Source: an uncultured Eubacteriales bacterium (lineage in GTDB: Bacteria; Bacillota; Clostridia; Christensenellales; Aristaeellaceae). From it: a stretch of 64,000 bases of DNA. Positions 1 to 8,410 of the stretch are shown here, piece by piece (the stretch's first letter is position 1; each line of letters starts with the position of its first letter). The notes beneath the pieces were generated by a model that saw nothing but the letters and a program-made list of their open reading frames with translations, searched no databases and was not told the DNA's origin. The stretch spans positions 1 through 64,000 of the forward strand of contig CACWHI010000007.1 of the NCBI GenBank assembly GCA_902760595.1, read 5' to 3'. The position numbers and the translations under genes were made by a program.

Positions 1-98
<98 letters not shown>

Positions 99-105
99 AT
101 TCCAT

Positions 106-133
106 GAGCCCGCTTTATGCGGTCTCTTTTTTT
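106..133 (+). terminator. rRNA operon terminator
   Basis: An 8-bp stem with one mismatch (GAGCCCGC / GCGGTCTC, loop TTTAT) is followed by seven T. It sits directly behind the 5S rRNA. On the other strand the flanking A-rich side may also help end the lysR-type gene transcript. Confidence 0.8.
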
Positions 134-148
134 ATGTTCATTATCCTT

Positions 149-1066
149 CTATTCGACATAGGAGTGCGTTCTCCAGTAATTTGTCGCGGCGGATACCACG
201 TCCCGCACCGCGCGGCTCTGGTAGCTGCCTTCTTCCCATACGGCGCAGAGCTCCCAATGAACCGGAGGCTTCAGGGTGAAATACCGTACATCCGGGGACG
301 GGATGGCGTAGAACCGCGGGATGATGCAGCAGCACTGACCGTTGGCGGCCAGCTTCTGCATGGCCCGCATCCCGATGGAATCGAAGAGCAGCCGGGGCTG
401 GAAGCCGGCTTCCGCGAACAGCCGGTTGATCATCTCGCGCATGGTAGAGGAGGGCTTGACCAGGGTAAACACCCGGTCGCGGAAATCCGCGAGCGCGACC
501 TCCGGGTATCCGTCAGGCCCTGGCTCTTCCGGAAGTCCGCCGGCCTGGCCTTTGGGAACGCACAGGATGAACGGCTCCGTCATAATGGGCTCGTAGTGGA
601 AGGTCTTGTATTTGTGCGCGCCGATCGTCTGGAAGCCGATGTCCAGCTGGCCGCGCTCCAGCAGGCGGTTCTGCTGATCGACCGTGGCTTCCACGGGCTG
701 AAAAACGGTGCGCGGGTAACGCTGATGCAGATCGGTATAAATGGAAGTAAACATCTGTAAGCCGCGCTCGTTGGTCAGACCGATGGTCACAGTCTGGCCC
801 CAACGTTCCGCCAGGTCGGAAATATGGGCGTAGGTGTCTTTCTGGATCGTGAGCACCTGACGCGCCCCGTGCACATAGGTTTCGCCGACCGGGGTAAGCG
901 TCCAGTGGCTGCGCGTCCGGTTGAAGAGCGGCGCGCCGAGCTCCTTTTCCAGCCGGAGCAGCTGCTGGTTGAGCGCGGACTGGGTCAGGTACAGCTTCTG
1001 CGCGGCGGCCGCGATGCTGCCCTCATCCGCGATGGCGACCATGTATTCACATAGCTTGACGTCCAT
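149..1066 (-). CDS. LysR-family transcriptional regulator
   Basis: A 305-residue protein of typical LysR length. The N-terminus (residues about 1-60) carries the winged helix-turn-helix, with the characteristic run GSIAAAAQKLYLTQSALNQQ followed by LEKELGAPLFNR. The rest is the periplasmic-binding-protein-like effector domain. It is transcribed divergently from the sugar ABC transporter operon starting at 1226, so it probably regulates that operon; this is inference from position. A LysR protein is a less usual choice for a Clostridia glycan locus than LacI or AraC types. The inducer is unknown. Confidence 0.9.
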   Translation of the reverse strand: MDVKLCEYMVAIADEGSIAAAAQKLYLTQSALNQQLLRLEKELGAPLFNRTRSHWTLTPVGETYVHGARQVLTIQKDTYAHISDLAERWGQTVTIGLTNERGLQMFTSIYTDLHQRYPRTVFQPVEATVDQQNRLLERGQLDIGFQTIGAHKYKTFHYEPIMTEPFILCVPKGQAGGLPEEPGPDGYPEVALADFRDRVFTLVKPSSTMREMINRLFAEAGFQPRLLFDSIGMRAMQKLAANGQCCCIIPRFYAIPSPDVRYFTLKPPVHWELCAVWEEGSYQSRAVRDVVSAATNYWRTHSYVE

Positions 1067-1087
1067 TGTCGGGTCCTTTCTATAATT

Positions 1088-1106
1088 AAGTTTCGCTGAA
1101 GTTTCG
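1088..1106. promoter_or_regulatory. Candidate operator: AAGTTTCG direct repeats
   Basis: AAGTTTCG occurs at 1088-1095 and again at 1099-1106, exactly 11 bp (one helical turn) apart, inside an AT-rich stretch containing three TTAAG words. The site lies between the lysR-type start and the promoter of the transporter operon, where a LysR activator would bind. Binding itself is inference. Confidence 0.4.
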
Positions 1107-1121
1107 TTAAGACAAATTAAG

Positions 1122-1150
1122 TTGCTCTTTTCACATTCCTAATATATAAT
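1122..1150 (+). promoter_or_regulatory. Promoter of the sugar ABC transporter operon
   Basis: A weak -35 box TTGCTC (1122-1127), a 17-bp spacer and a perfect -10 box TATAAT (1145-1150). The poor -35 fits an activator-dependent promoter. The leader to the ATG at 1226 is about 70 nt. Confidence 0.6.
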
Positions 1151-1225
1151 AAATACAACCAGAAAGTCAAGGCCAATCTGCCTGACTGAGCAAGCAAGGA
1201 CCGAATCGAAAGGAAGGACAAATCG

Positions 1226-2548
1226 ATGAAAAAGCTGACCGCACTGCTGATGGCGCTGATGCTGGCGCTGACCTGCCTGAGCTTCGCCGGCGCGGAGGAA
1301 AGCAAGGGCTATCTGAGCACCTATGACGTGGCGAGCGCGGGCGACGTGACCCTGGACGTCATGATCACCTCCCTGGGCGACTCTGACGGCGGACCCTACC
1401 TGCGCGGCGTGATGCAGGCGTACATGGACATGTACCCGAACGTCAAGCTGAATCCGGTGGAATGCTCCATGAACAACCTGTACACCACTCTGATCAACGC
1501 CGTGACCACCAACAAGCTGCCGGACATCTTCACCATGTCCGAAGCCTATGTGGCCAACTGCTATGAGATGGAAATGGGCGTCGATAACCTCGAAGAGCTG
1601 CTGGGCCAGGAATACATCAGCCAGCTGCTGCCCATCGCCATCGAGAACTGCAGCATCGACGGCAAGCTGATCTACATGCCCTGGCAGAACAACACGACCG
1701 CTGTCGTCTACCGCAAGGACCTCTTCGAGCAGAACGGCATCGAGATTCCCAAGACCTGGGCTGAGTACATCGAGGCCGCCAAAAAGCTGACTGTGGATAC
1801 GGACGGCGACGGCAAGATCGACCAGTTTGGCGCGGTCGTATCCGGCACCCGCAACGATTCCGCAGAATCCCGTTTCCAGACCTTCGCCCTCACCTTCGGC
1901 ATGGACTTTGTGACCGTGGATAACGGCAAGTTCGTCTCCGGCTTCGATACTCCCGCCTTCAAGCAGGCCATGGAAACCTATGTGCAGCTCGGCTCCGGTG
2001 AGACCGCACCCGCCGGCTTCGTGGAGACCGGCTATGCCGAGGCCTACAAGATGATCGCCGCGGGCACCGCGTGCATGTACTGGTCCGCCTCCAACGTGCT
2101 GGGCGGCATCTATACCTCGAACCCCGAGATGCAGGGCAAGATGGGCAGCTTCATGCTCCCGACCGCCGAGGGCGTGGATCCCGTGACCTCCTTCTCCTCC
2201 GTCGGCATGACCATCTCCCGCAACTGCAAGCATCCCGAAGTGGCCGCTGATTTCCTGAAGTACATGACCAGTGTCGATAACTGCCTGGCCTGGAACCAGG
2301 CCACCCGCCGCCTGCCCGTCGTGAAGGACGCCATCGAAGCCATCGTCGCCGCCGACGAGACCTATAAAGGCTTCCAGGACGCCGGCGTCACCGCCGAGAT
2401 CTATCCCGCCTTCGCTGGTCTGGCCGAGCTGCGCGACACCGTCGCCGAGTGCTGGCAGATCATCGTCGCCGAGAACGTGCCCCTGGACGAAGCGGTGCAG
2501 CGCGCGATCAGCCGTGCCGCCGACATCGTGGCCGCGAACAATCCCTGA
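1226..2548 (+). CDS. Sugar ABC transporter substrate-binding protein
   Basis: A 440-residue extracellular solute-binding protein of the family 1 (MalE-like) type, preceded by AAAGGAAGG. It begins with a signal peptide (positive start, Leu/Ala-rich core, cleavage near AGA-EE). A DTDGDGKID motif at about residues 191-199 resembles the Ca-binding loop common in this family. It captures sugar for the two permeases downstream. Odd point: no lipobox is visible (the only Cys of the signal peptide is in LALTC, which does not fit [LVI]-[AST]-[GA]-C), although Gram-positive binding proteins are normally lipid-anchored. The substrate is probably a xylo- or arabino-oligosaccharide, inferred from the GH43 gene in the same operon. 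Confidence 0.93.
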   Translation: MKKLTALLMALMLALTCLSFAGAEESKGYLSTYDVASAGDVTLDVMITSLGDSDGGPYLRGVMQAYMDMYPNVKLNPVECSMNNLYTTLINAVTTNKLPDIFTMSEAYVANCYEMEMGVDNLEELLGQEYISQLLPIAIENCSIDGKLIYMPWQNNTTAVVYRKDLFEQNGIEIPKTWAEYIEAAKKLTVDTDGDGKIDQFGAVVSGTRNDSAESRFQTFALTFGMDFVTVDNGKFVSGFDTPAFKQAMETYVQLGSGETAPAGFVETGYAEAYKMIAAGTACMYWSASNVLGGIYTSNPEMQGKMGSFMLPTAEGVDPVTSFSSVGMTISRNCKHPEVAADFLKYMTSVDNCLAWNQATRRLPVVKDAIEAIVAADETYKGFQDAGVTAEIYPAFAGLAELRDTVAECWQIIVAENVPLDEAVQRAISRAADIVAANNP

Positions 2549-2561
2549 TCCAGTCAACTGC

Positions 2562-2598
2562 GGGGCTGTGAACCTGATCGTTTCACAGCCCCTTTTTT
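2562..2598 (+). terminator. Intergenic terminator/attenuator after the binding protein
   Basis: An 11-bp perfect stem (GGGGCTGTGAA / TTCACAGCCCC, 9-nt loop) followed by six T. It sits between the binding protein and the permease genes and would leave the binding protein transcript in excess over the permease transcript, a known arrangement in sugar ABC operons. Confidence 0.85.
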
Positions 2599-2622
2599 CA
2601 ACAGAAGGAAAGAGGTCTGCCC

Positions 2623-3519
2623 ATGAGTACGTTGAGCCCCGCTGTACTGAAGCGCAAAAAGCGGTTAAGCAAGCTGACGCCCTACGGCTTTGTGGCCCCG
2701 GCGACGATCACGATGCTGCTGCTGGTGGTTTACCCGATCCTGTACGGCTTTTATATCAGCTTTTTTGATACCAACCTGGTCAACAAATGGAAATGGGTGG
2801 GCCTGACGTATTACGGAAAGGCCTTCACGGACGCGAGTTTCACGCACAGCCTGTGGATGACGGTCATCTTCACCACGTTCGTGGTGCTGGGCCACTTCCT
2901 GCTGGGCTTTGTGTTCGCGAACATCCTGAATAAGCCGATCCGGTTCAAGACCTTCTTCCGTGGCGTGCTGATCATCCCCTGGCTGTTCCCGGACGTCGTG
3001 GTCGCCTATCTGTTCAAGTGGATCCTGAACACGCAGAGCGGCATCCTGAACGCGCTGCTGATGCACCTGGGCCTGATCCAGGAGCCCATCGGATGGCTGA
3101 CGCAAAGCGCCACCGCCTTTCCGTGCGTCATCTTCGTGAGCATCTGGAAGGGCTTCCCGCTGGTCATGATCCAGATCCTGGCGGGCATCCAGACCATCAA
3201 CACCGATATGTATGAGGCCGCGTCTATCGACGGCGCGAACGGCTGGCAGCAGTTCCGTTACGTGACGCTGCCAGCGCTGAAGCCGATCCTGACGACGGTC
3301 CTGATCCTGGATACCGTCTGGGTATTCAAGCAGTTCACGCTCATCTGGCTGACCACGGCCGGCGGTCCCGGCAGCACGACCATGGTGTCCGCGGTCGAGA
3401 TCTATAAGAATGCCTTCAATTACTTCAAGTACGGCTATGCTTCCGCGCAGTCCGTTTTCATCCTGGTGATCTGCTACCTGATCGGCGTCGTGTTCCGGAG
3501 GTTGTTGAAAGATGACTAA
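2623..3519 (+). CDS. Sugar ABC transporter permease (MalF/UgpA type)
   Basis: A 298-residue integral membrane protein with about six transmembrane segments. The EAA loop that contacts the ATPase is visible near residue 198 (EAASIDGANG, then VTLPALKPIL). An RBS (GGAAAGAGG) precedes the ATG. It overlaps the next permease gene by 8 bp, so the two are translationally coupled. No ATPase gene is present in the operon; a shared MsmK-type ATPase encoded elsewhere is likely, as in many Gram-positive sugar importers. Confidence 0.94.
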   Translation: MSTLSPAVLKRKKRLSKLTPYGFVAPATITMLLLVVYPILYGFYISFFDTNLVNKWKWVGLTYYGKAFTDASFTHSLWMTVIFTTFVVLGHFLLGFVFANILNKPIRFKTFFRGVLIIPWLFPDVVVAYLFKWILNTQSGILNALLMHLGLIQEPIGWLTQSATAFPCVIFVSIWKGFPLVMIQILAGIQTINTDMYEAASIDGANGWQQFRYVTLPALKPILTTVLILDTVWVFKQFTLIWLTTAGGPGSTTMVSAVEIYKNAFNYFKYGYASAQSVFILVICYLIGVVFRRLLKDD

Positions 3520-4354
3520 TTCACAGAGAGCCCGCTGGGGCAGTGCCATCCGGTATTTCATTCTCGTCCTGGGCTGCCTGCTGGTGCTGCTGCCCGTGAG
3601 CTGGATGATCATCACGTCGCTCAAGACCATGCAGGATATCACCCTGTCCAAGGGTGTGGAGCTGTTCCCCAACGGCCCGACCGTTTCCAACTATATTACG
3701 ATCTGGTCGGAGTATCCGATGCTGTCCTATATCAAGAACAGCCTGATCTCGGTCGGCGGCTCCACCATATTCGCCGTGGTCTGCGCGGCGCTGTGCGGCT
3801 ACGGCCTCTCGCGCTATGAGTTCGGCGGCAAGAAGTTCCTGCTGAGCTTCCTGCTGGTCACCCAGATGTTCCCGGCGGTCATGAAGATCATTCCCTATTA
3901 CAAGATCCTGGTCAACGTGCACCTGAACGACACGGCGTTCGGCCTGATGATCGTGTACGCATCCTTCAGTATCCCCTTCTGCACCTGGATGATGTACGGC
4001 TACTTCAAGACCATCTCCACCTCCCTGGACGAGGCCGCGCGCATCGACGGCTGCAGCCCGCTGCAGACCTTCTTCAAGGTGGTGCTGCCGCTGACGATCC
4101 CCGGCCTGGTGGCGACGACCATTTACGCCTTCCTGCAGAACTGGAACGAGTATATGTTCGCCTCCGTCCTGATCCGCTCGGACGACAAAAAGACGCTGAC
4201 CTTCGGCATCAGCTCCATGGCGGACGCGTACCGCATCCAGTGGAACTACTTAATGAGCGCGTCCATCATCGCCAGCGTGCCGACGATGCTGATCTTCGTG
4301 TTCCTGCAGAAGCAACTGATCGCGGGCATGACGGCCGGCGCCGTAAAAGAATAA
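3512..4354 (+). CDS. Sugar ABC transporter permease (MalG/UgpE type)
   Basis: A 280-residue permease with the typical N-terminal membrane anchor and the phrase LVLLPVSWMIITSLK. The EAA loop is at about residue 174 (EAARIDGCSPLQTFF, then VVLPLTIPGL). It starts within the end of the preceding permease gene and forms the second half of the translocation channel. The GH43 gene follows after 12 bp with its own AAAGGAAG ribosome site. Confidence 0.94.
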   Translation: MTNSQRARWGSAIRYFILVLGCLLVLLPVSWMIITSLKTMQDITLSKGVELFPNGPTVSNYITIWSEYPMLSYIKNSLISVGGSTIFAVVCAALCGYGLSRYEFGGKKFLLSFLLVTQMFPAVMKIIPYYKILVNVHLNDTAFGLMIVYASFSIPFCTWMMYGYFKTISTSLDEAARIDGCSPLQTFFKVVLPLTIPGLVATTIYAFLQNWNEYMFASVLIRSDDKKTLTFGISSMADAYRIQWNYLMSASIIASVPTMLIFVFLQKQLIAGMTAGAVKE

Positions 4355-4366
4355 AGGAAGCACAGC

Positions 4367-6016
4367 ATGGATACTTTTCAGAATCCCGTCCTCCGGGGTT
4401 TTTATCCGGACCCCTCCGTCTGCTTCGCCAACGGGAAATACTACATGGTCACGTCCTCGTTCTACTACTTCCCGGGCCTGCCCGTGTTTGAAAGCAGCGA
4501 CCTGGTGCACTGGCGCCAGATCGGCCACGCGATCCACAGGCCGGAGCAGCTGGACTACCGGGACTGCGACAACTCAGAGGGCCTCTGGGCGGCGACGATC
4601 CGGTATCACGAGGGACGGTTCTATATCGTCAACACCCTGGACGTCAACGGCCGCGAGCACCGCTACAACTTCATCGTGACGGCGGAGGATCCCGCGGGAC
4701 CCTGGTCGGACGCGGTGATCGTGGAAGGCGCGGACGGCATCGACCCGTCGCTGTACTTTGACGACGAGGGGCGGGTCTGGTTCTGCGACAACCATATCCC
4801 GGACGAGCTCGCCTTCCCCACGCACAAGCAGATTATCCTGCGGGAGCTCGACCGGGTGACCTGGCAGTTCAAGGGACCGGAGTACGTGATCTGGGACGCA
4901 AAGGACGATCACAGCCTGTACATGGAAGCGCCCCATGTCTACCATATCGACGGTTGGTATTACCTGATGACCGCCGAAGGCGGGACCCAGACCAACCACT
5001 GCGTGCGGTTTTACCGCAGCCGCAGCCTGACTGGCGGCTACGAGCCCTGTCCGCGTAACCCTGTGGTGAGCAACCGCGGACTCAGGATGCTCAACGCGCT
5101 GGGCGTTTCTGTCGCGGGGCACGGCGATCTGGTGCGGACGGAGGCGGGGGAATGGTACATGGCGCTGCTGGGCATCCGTCCCTATGAAGCCCATGTGGAG
5201 GACTACGAGCGCTTTCAGCCGCGCATGTGGATCCGTCTGCCGGACCGCAACCGGGACGCGCAGTATAACCTGGGCCGCGAGACCTTCCTGCTGCCGATGG
5301 CGTGGGACGGCGACGGCTGGCCCATCGTGGATAACGACAACGGCCTGCTGAACCTGCGGGAGCGCCGTCCCGCCCTGCCCTGGCACCGGGATCCTTGGCA
5401 GAGCCGGGTGGACAATTTTGAGGCGCCCGAGCTGGACCTGCAATGGGTCATGCAGCGGCCTCCCAGGCAGCGCTTCTGGTCGCTCACGGAGCGTCCGGGC
5501 TGCCTCCGGCTGTATGCCCTGCCCGCGCTCGCGGAGGATAAGGCGTCCAGCGCGGCGGTGCTGCGCCGCCAGCAGCACAACGATTTCCAGGCGGCCGCGG
5601 CCATGGAGTTCGCGCCTACGCTGGAGGGCGAGGAGGCGGGTCTCCTGCTGACGCAGAACGAGCGCTTTTCCTACCTGCTGGTCCAGGAAAAACGCGCGGA
5701 CGGCAGCTGGCTCTGCTGCTACCGGATCCTGAACGGGAAGCGCGAGGCGCTGGCCTCCGCCCGTGCGCCGGAGGGGCGCGTGTACCTCTTTATCGAAGGA
5801 AGGCCCGGCCGGTACAGCTTTTACTGGGGCCGGACGGAGCGGGAAATGCTGCCGCTGATCGAGGATGCCGACGGGACCTTTTTGAGCACCCTGGTGGCGG
5901 ACGGCTATGTGGGCGTGCTGATGGGCATGTATGTTTCCGATGGCCGGGCGGCGCGCCGGGACCCTGCCTGTCACGCGGACTTTGACTGGTTCCGGTACGA
6001 GGCGATCGAGGAATAG
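4367..6016 (+). CDS. GH43 glycoside hydrolase, beta-xylosidase/arabinofuranosidase type
   Basis: A 549-residue cytoplasmic enzyme (no signal peptide). The five-bladed propeller domain opens with NPVLRGFYPDPSV, where Asp15 is the expected catalytic base. Asp126 (DGIDPSLYF) fits the pKa modulator and Glu187 (YMEAPHVY) the general acid. The C-terminal part (from about residue 345) is the beta-sandwich seen in GH43 xylosidases. As the last gene of the transporter operon it most likely cleaves imported xylo- or arabinoxylo-oligosaccharides to monosaccharides. Exact specificity cannot be read from the sequence. Confidence 0.92.
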   Translation: MDTFQNPVLRGFYPDPSVCFANGKYYMVTSSFYYFPGLPVFESSDLVHWRQIGHAIHRPEQLDYRDCDNSEGLWAATIRYHEGRFYIVNTLDVNGREHRYNFIVTAEDPAGPWSDAVIVEGADGIDPSLYFDDEGRVWFCDNHIPDELAFPTHKQIILRELDRVTWQFKGPEYVIWDAKDDHSLYMEAPHVYHIDGWYYLMTAEGGTQTNHCVRFYRSRSLTGGYEPCPRNPVVSNRGLRMLNALGVSVAGHGDLVRTEAGEWYMALLGIRPYEAHVEDYERFQPRMWIRLPDRNRDAQYNLGRETFLLPMAWDGDGWPIVDNDNGLLNLRERRPALPWHRDPWQSRVDNFEAPELDLQWVMQRPPRQRFWSLTERPGCLRLYALPALAEDKASSAAVLRRQQHNDFQAAAAMEFAPTLEGEEAGLLLTQNERFSYLLVQEKRADGSWLCCYRILNGKREALASARAPEGRVYLFIEGRPGRYSFYWGRTEREMLPLIEDADGTFLSTLVADGYVGVLMGMYVSDGRAARRDPACHADFDWFRYEAIEE

Positions 6017-6034
6017 CGGTCGACGATCACGGCA

Positions 6035-6071
6035 TAATAAAAACAGAGCGGAGGCACTGCCTTCGCTCTGT
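6035..6071 (-). terminator. Terminator of the serS operon
   Basis: An 8-bp stem (ACAGAGCG / CGCTCTGT, 6043-6050 with 6064-6071). Read on the minus strand it is followed by TTTTTATT. It lies between the convergent serS and GH43 genes and may act partly in both directions, though the T-tract favours the minus strand. Confidence 0.75.
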
Positions 6072-6086
6072 TCATTGTATGGGGGA

Positions 6087-7370
6087 TCACCCGAGGTATT
6101 CTTTTCCGCCCATGTAGGGACGCAGCACCTCGGGAATGCGGACGCGGCCGTCGGCCTGGAGGTTGTTCTCCAGGAAGGCGATCAGCATGCGGGGCGGGGC
6201 CACGCAGGTGTTGTTCAGGGTGTGGGCCAGGTATTTCTTGCCGTCCTTGCCTTTGACGCGGATCATCAGGCGGCGGGCCTGCGCGTCGCCCAGGTTGGAG
6301 CAGGAGCCGACCTCAAAATACTTCTGCTGGCGGGGGGACCAGGCCTCGACGTCCAAGGACTTGACCTTCAGGTCGGCCAGATCGCCGGAGCAGCACTCGA
6401 GCGTACGGACCGGGATGTCCAGGGAGCGGAAGTAATCCACCGTGTTCTGCCAGAGCTTATCGAACCACATGGGGCTGTCCTCGGGCTTGCAGATGACGAT
6501 CATTTCCTGCTTTTCGAACTGATGGATGCGGTACACGCCGCGCTCCTCGATACCGTGGGCACCGACCTCCTTGCGGAAGCAGGGGGAGTAGCTGGTCAGG
6601 GTCCGGGGCAGGGTATCCTCATCCAGAATGGTATCACAGAACTTGCCGATCATGGAGTGCTCGGAGGTGCCGATCAGGTACAGGTCCTCGCCCTCGATCT
6701 TGTACATCATGTTCTCCATTTCCGCGAAGGACATGACGCCGTTGACCACGCTCGAATGGATCATGTAGGGCGGGATGACGTAGGTGAAGCCCCGGTCGAT
6801 CATGAAATCGCGGGCGTAGGAGAGGACGGCGCTGTGCAGGCGCGCGATGTCGCCCATCAGGTAATAGAAGCCGTTGCCGCTGGTCTTGTCGCGGGCGGTG
6901 TCCAGGTCGATGCCGTTGAGCTTTTCCATGATCTCCACGTGATAGGGAATCTCAAAGTCCGGCACCACGGGCTCGCCGTAGCGCTGCACCTCGACGTTCT
7001 CGGAATCGTCCTTGCCGATCGGTACGCTGGGGTCGATGATATTGGGGATGACCAGCATGCGCTTGCGGATCTCAGCCTGCAGCTCGCCTTCCTTTTGCTC
7101 CAGGGCGGCAAGCTCGTCCGCGGCGGCGTTCACCTGGGCCTTGACCTGCTCGGCCTCTTCCTTCTGGCCCTTGGCCATCAGGCCGCCGATCTGCTTGGAA
7201 AGCACCTTGCGCTGGTTGCGCAGGCTGTCGCCGCGCTGGATGGCCTCGCGATATTCCTTGTCCAGGGCGATGACCTCGTCCACCATCGGCAGCTTCTGAT
7301 CCTGGAACTTCTTCCGGATGTTCTCCTTGACGAGCTCGGGGTTGGTTCTGATGAGATTGATGTCAAGCAT
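6087..7370 (-). CDS. serS: Serine--tRNA ligase
   Basis: A 427-residue class II synthetase of standard length. Residues about 1-110 form the long antiparallel coiled-coil arm that grips tRNA-Ser. Motif 2 (CFRKEVGAHG, then GVYRIHQFEKQE) and motif 3 (ENNLQADGRVRIPEVLRPYM) are clear. Motif 3 is preceded by LNNTCVAPPRMLIAF rather than the more familiar LNGSGLAVGRT, which places the enzyme in a less common SerRS subgroup. It is the last gene of the minus-strand group running from 12268. No T-box leader is seen, as the gap to nrdR is only 40 bp. Confidence 0.96.
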   Translation of the reverse strand: MLDINLIRTNPELVKENIRKKFQDQKLPMVDEVIALDKEYREAIQRGDSLRNQRKVLSKQIGGLMAKGQKEEAEQVKAQVNAAADELAALEQKEGELQAEIRKRMLVIPNIIDPSVPIGKDDSENVEVQRYGEPVVPDFEIPYHVEIMEKLNGIDLDTARDKTSGNGFYYLMGDIARLHSAVLSYARDFMIDRGFTYVIPPYMIHSSVVNGVMSFAEMENMMYKIEGEDLYLIGTSEHSMIGKFCDTILDEDTLPRTLTSYSPCFRKEVGAHGIEERGVYRIHQFEKQEMIVICKPEDSPMWFDKLWQNTVDYFRSLDIPVRTLECCSGDLADLKVKSLDVEAWSPRQQKYFEVGSCSNLGDAQARRLMIRVKGKDGKKYLAHTLNNTCVAPPRMLIAFLENNLQADGRVRIPEVLRPYMGGKEYLG

Positions 7371-7410
7371 GATTGGATACCTCTTTATGAATAATGATAT
7401 GGGAACGCGT

Positions 7411-7881
7411 TCATGATTTGGAGGAGTTCCGTTCGTCCATCAGCTTCCTCATCTCCGTGAGGAAGGTGGGCAGGTCCGTGAACTGGCGGTAGACAGAGGC
7501 GAAGCGGATATAGGCTACGTCGTCGAGCTGCTTCAGCTCGTCCATCACCATTTCGCCGATGCGGCGGGTGGAGATCTCCTCCTGCAGGCTGTTGTAGGCC
7601 TGCTGCTCCACCTTGGAGACGACGCTTTCGATCTGCGCGGCGGACACCGGGCGCTTGTGGCACGCGGCGATGATCCCGCTGCGCAGCTTTTCGTGGCTGA
7701 ACAGCTCGCGGGACTGGTCCTTTTTCACGACCAGCAGGTTCTGCTGCTCCAGGGTCTCATAGGTGGTGAAGCGGCGCCCGCACTGAAGGCATTCCCGCCG
7801 GCGGCGGATGCTGCTGCCGTCCTCCACGGGGCGGGAATCGGTGACCTTGCTGTCGAAGGAACCGCAGGACGGGCACTTCAT
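7411..7881 (-). CDS. nrdR: Ribonucleotide reductase regulator NrdR
   Basis: A 156-residue repressor of ribonucleotide reductase genes. The N-terminus has the zinc ribbon (MKCPSCGSFDSKV, then CLQCGRRFTTYE). The remainder is the ATP-cone domain that senses dATP/ATP. Its start overlaps the aroK stop by 4 bp (ATGA), which implies translational coupling. No ribonucleotide reductase gene lies in the window. Confidence 0.97.
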   Translation of the reverse strand: MKCPSCGSFDSKVTDSRPVEDGSSIRRRRECLQCGRRFTTYETLEQQNLLVVKKDQSRELFSHEKLRSGIIAACHKRPVSAAQIESVVSKVEQQAYNSLQEEISTRRIGEMVMDELKQLDDVAYIRFASVYRQFTDLPTFLTEMRKLMDERNSSKS

Positions 7882-8408
7882 GCGATCATCTCCCGCTGTC
7901 CCGCGATGCGCGCCGCCAGGCTGCTCAGCGCGTACAGGCCGTACTGGAAGCCGTGGGAATTGTCCAGGCGGTAATCCGCCGCGGAACGGTAATAGCCGAT
8001 GCGCGCGGTGTACTGGGCGATCACGTCCTCATGCGTGCCGCCGCGCAGGGTGGGCCGCCGGTCCATCTTGATGTCGGAAAGGATCTGGTCCAGCGGGCGG
8101 TCGATGAAGATGATGGTGCCGTGGTTCTGCATCAGCGTGATGTTTTCCTTGACCAGCACCGTGCCCTCGCCGGTGGACACCACGCAGGGCGCGACGCCCG
8201 CCAGCTCAGCCAGCACGGCGGTCTCGGCGATGCGGAAGAAATCCTCGCCCAGGGTGGAATAAATGTCGTTGACCGACATGGAGAGGATGTCGCTGATCCG
8301 CTGGTCGGTATCCACGAAGGGGACGCCCAGGGACTGCGCCAGGCGCTGGCCCAGGCTGGTCTTGCCGCAGCCGGCCATGCCGACGAGGAAAATGTGATCG
8401 TGCAGCAT
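7878..8408 (-). CDS. aroK: Shikimate kinase
   Basis: A 176-residue P-loop kinase that phosphorylates shikimate in chorismate synthesis. The Walker A motif GMAGCGKTS is near residue 10, followed by the shikimate-binding VDTDQRI (DxD) and the second-half segment RRPTLRGG typical of the lid region. It is packed 2 bp from thrC and overlaps nrdR, so all three are co-transcribed. Confidence 0.93.
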   Translation of the reverse strand: MLHDHIFLVGMAGCGKTSLGQRLAQSLGVPFVDTDQRISDILSMSVNDIYSTLGEDFFRIAETAVLAELAGVAPCVVSTGEGTVLVKENITLMQNHGTIIFIDRPLDQILSDIKMDRRPTLRGGTHEDVIAQYTARIGYYRSAADYRLDNSHGFQYGLYALSSLAARIAGQREMIA

Positions 8409-8410
8409 CG

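Noticed and set aside
104-760. Plus-strand open frame after the 5S rRNA
   Set aside because: It begins in the rRNA terminator and runs antisense through the LysR gene.
5931-7394. Plus-strand open frame of 487 codons over serS
   Set aside because: Shadow of serS, which has all class II motifs on the other strand.
7371-7410. T-box leader for serS (also trpS and asnS)
   Set aside because: The gaps before these genes are 40, 4 and 6 bp, too short for a T-box.
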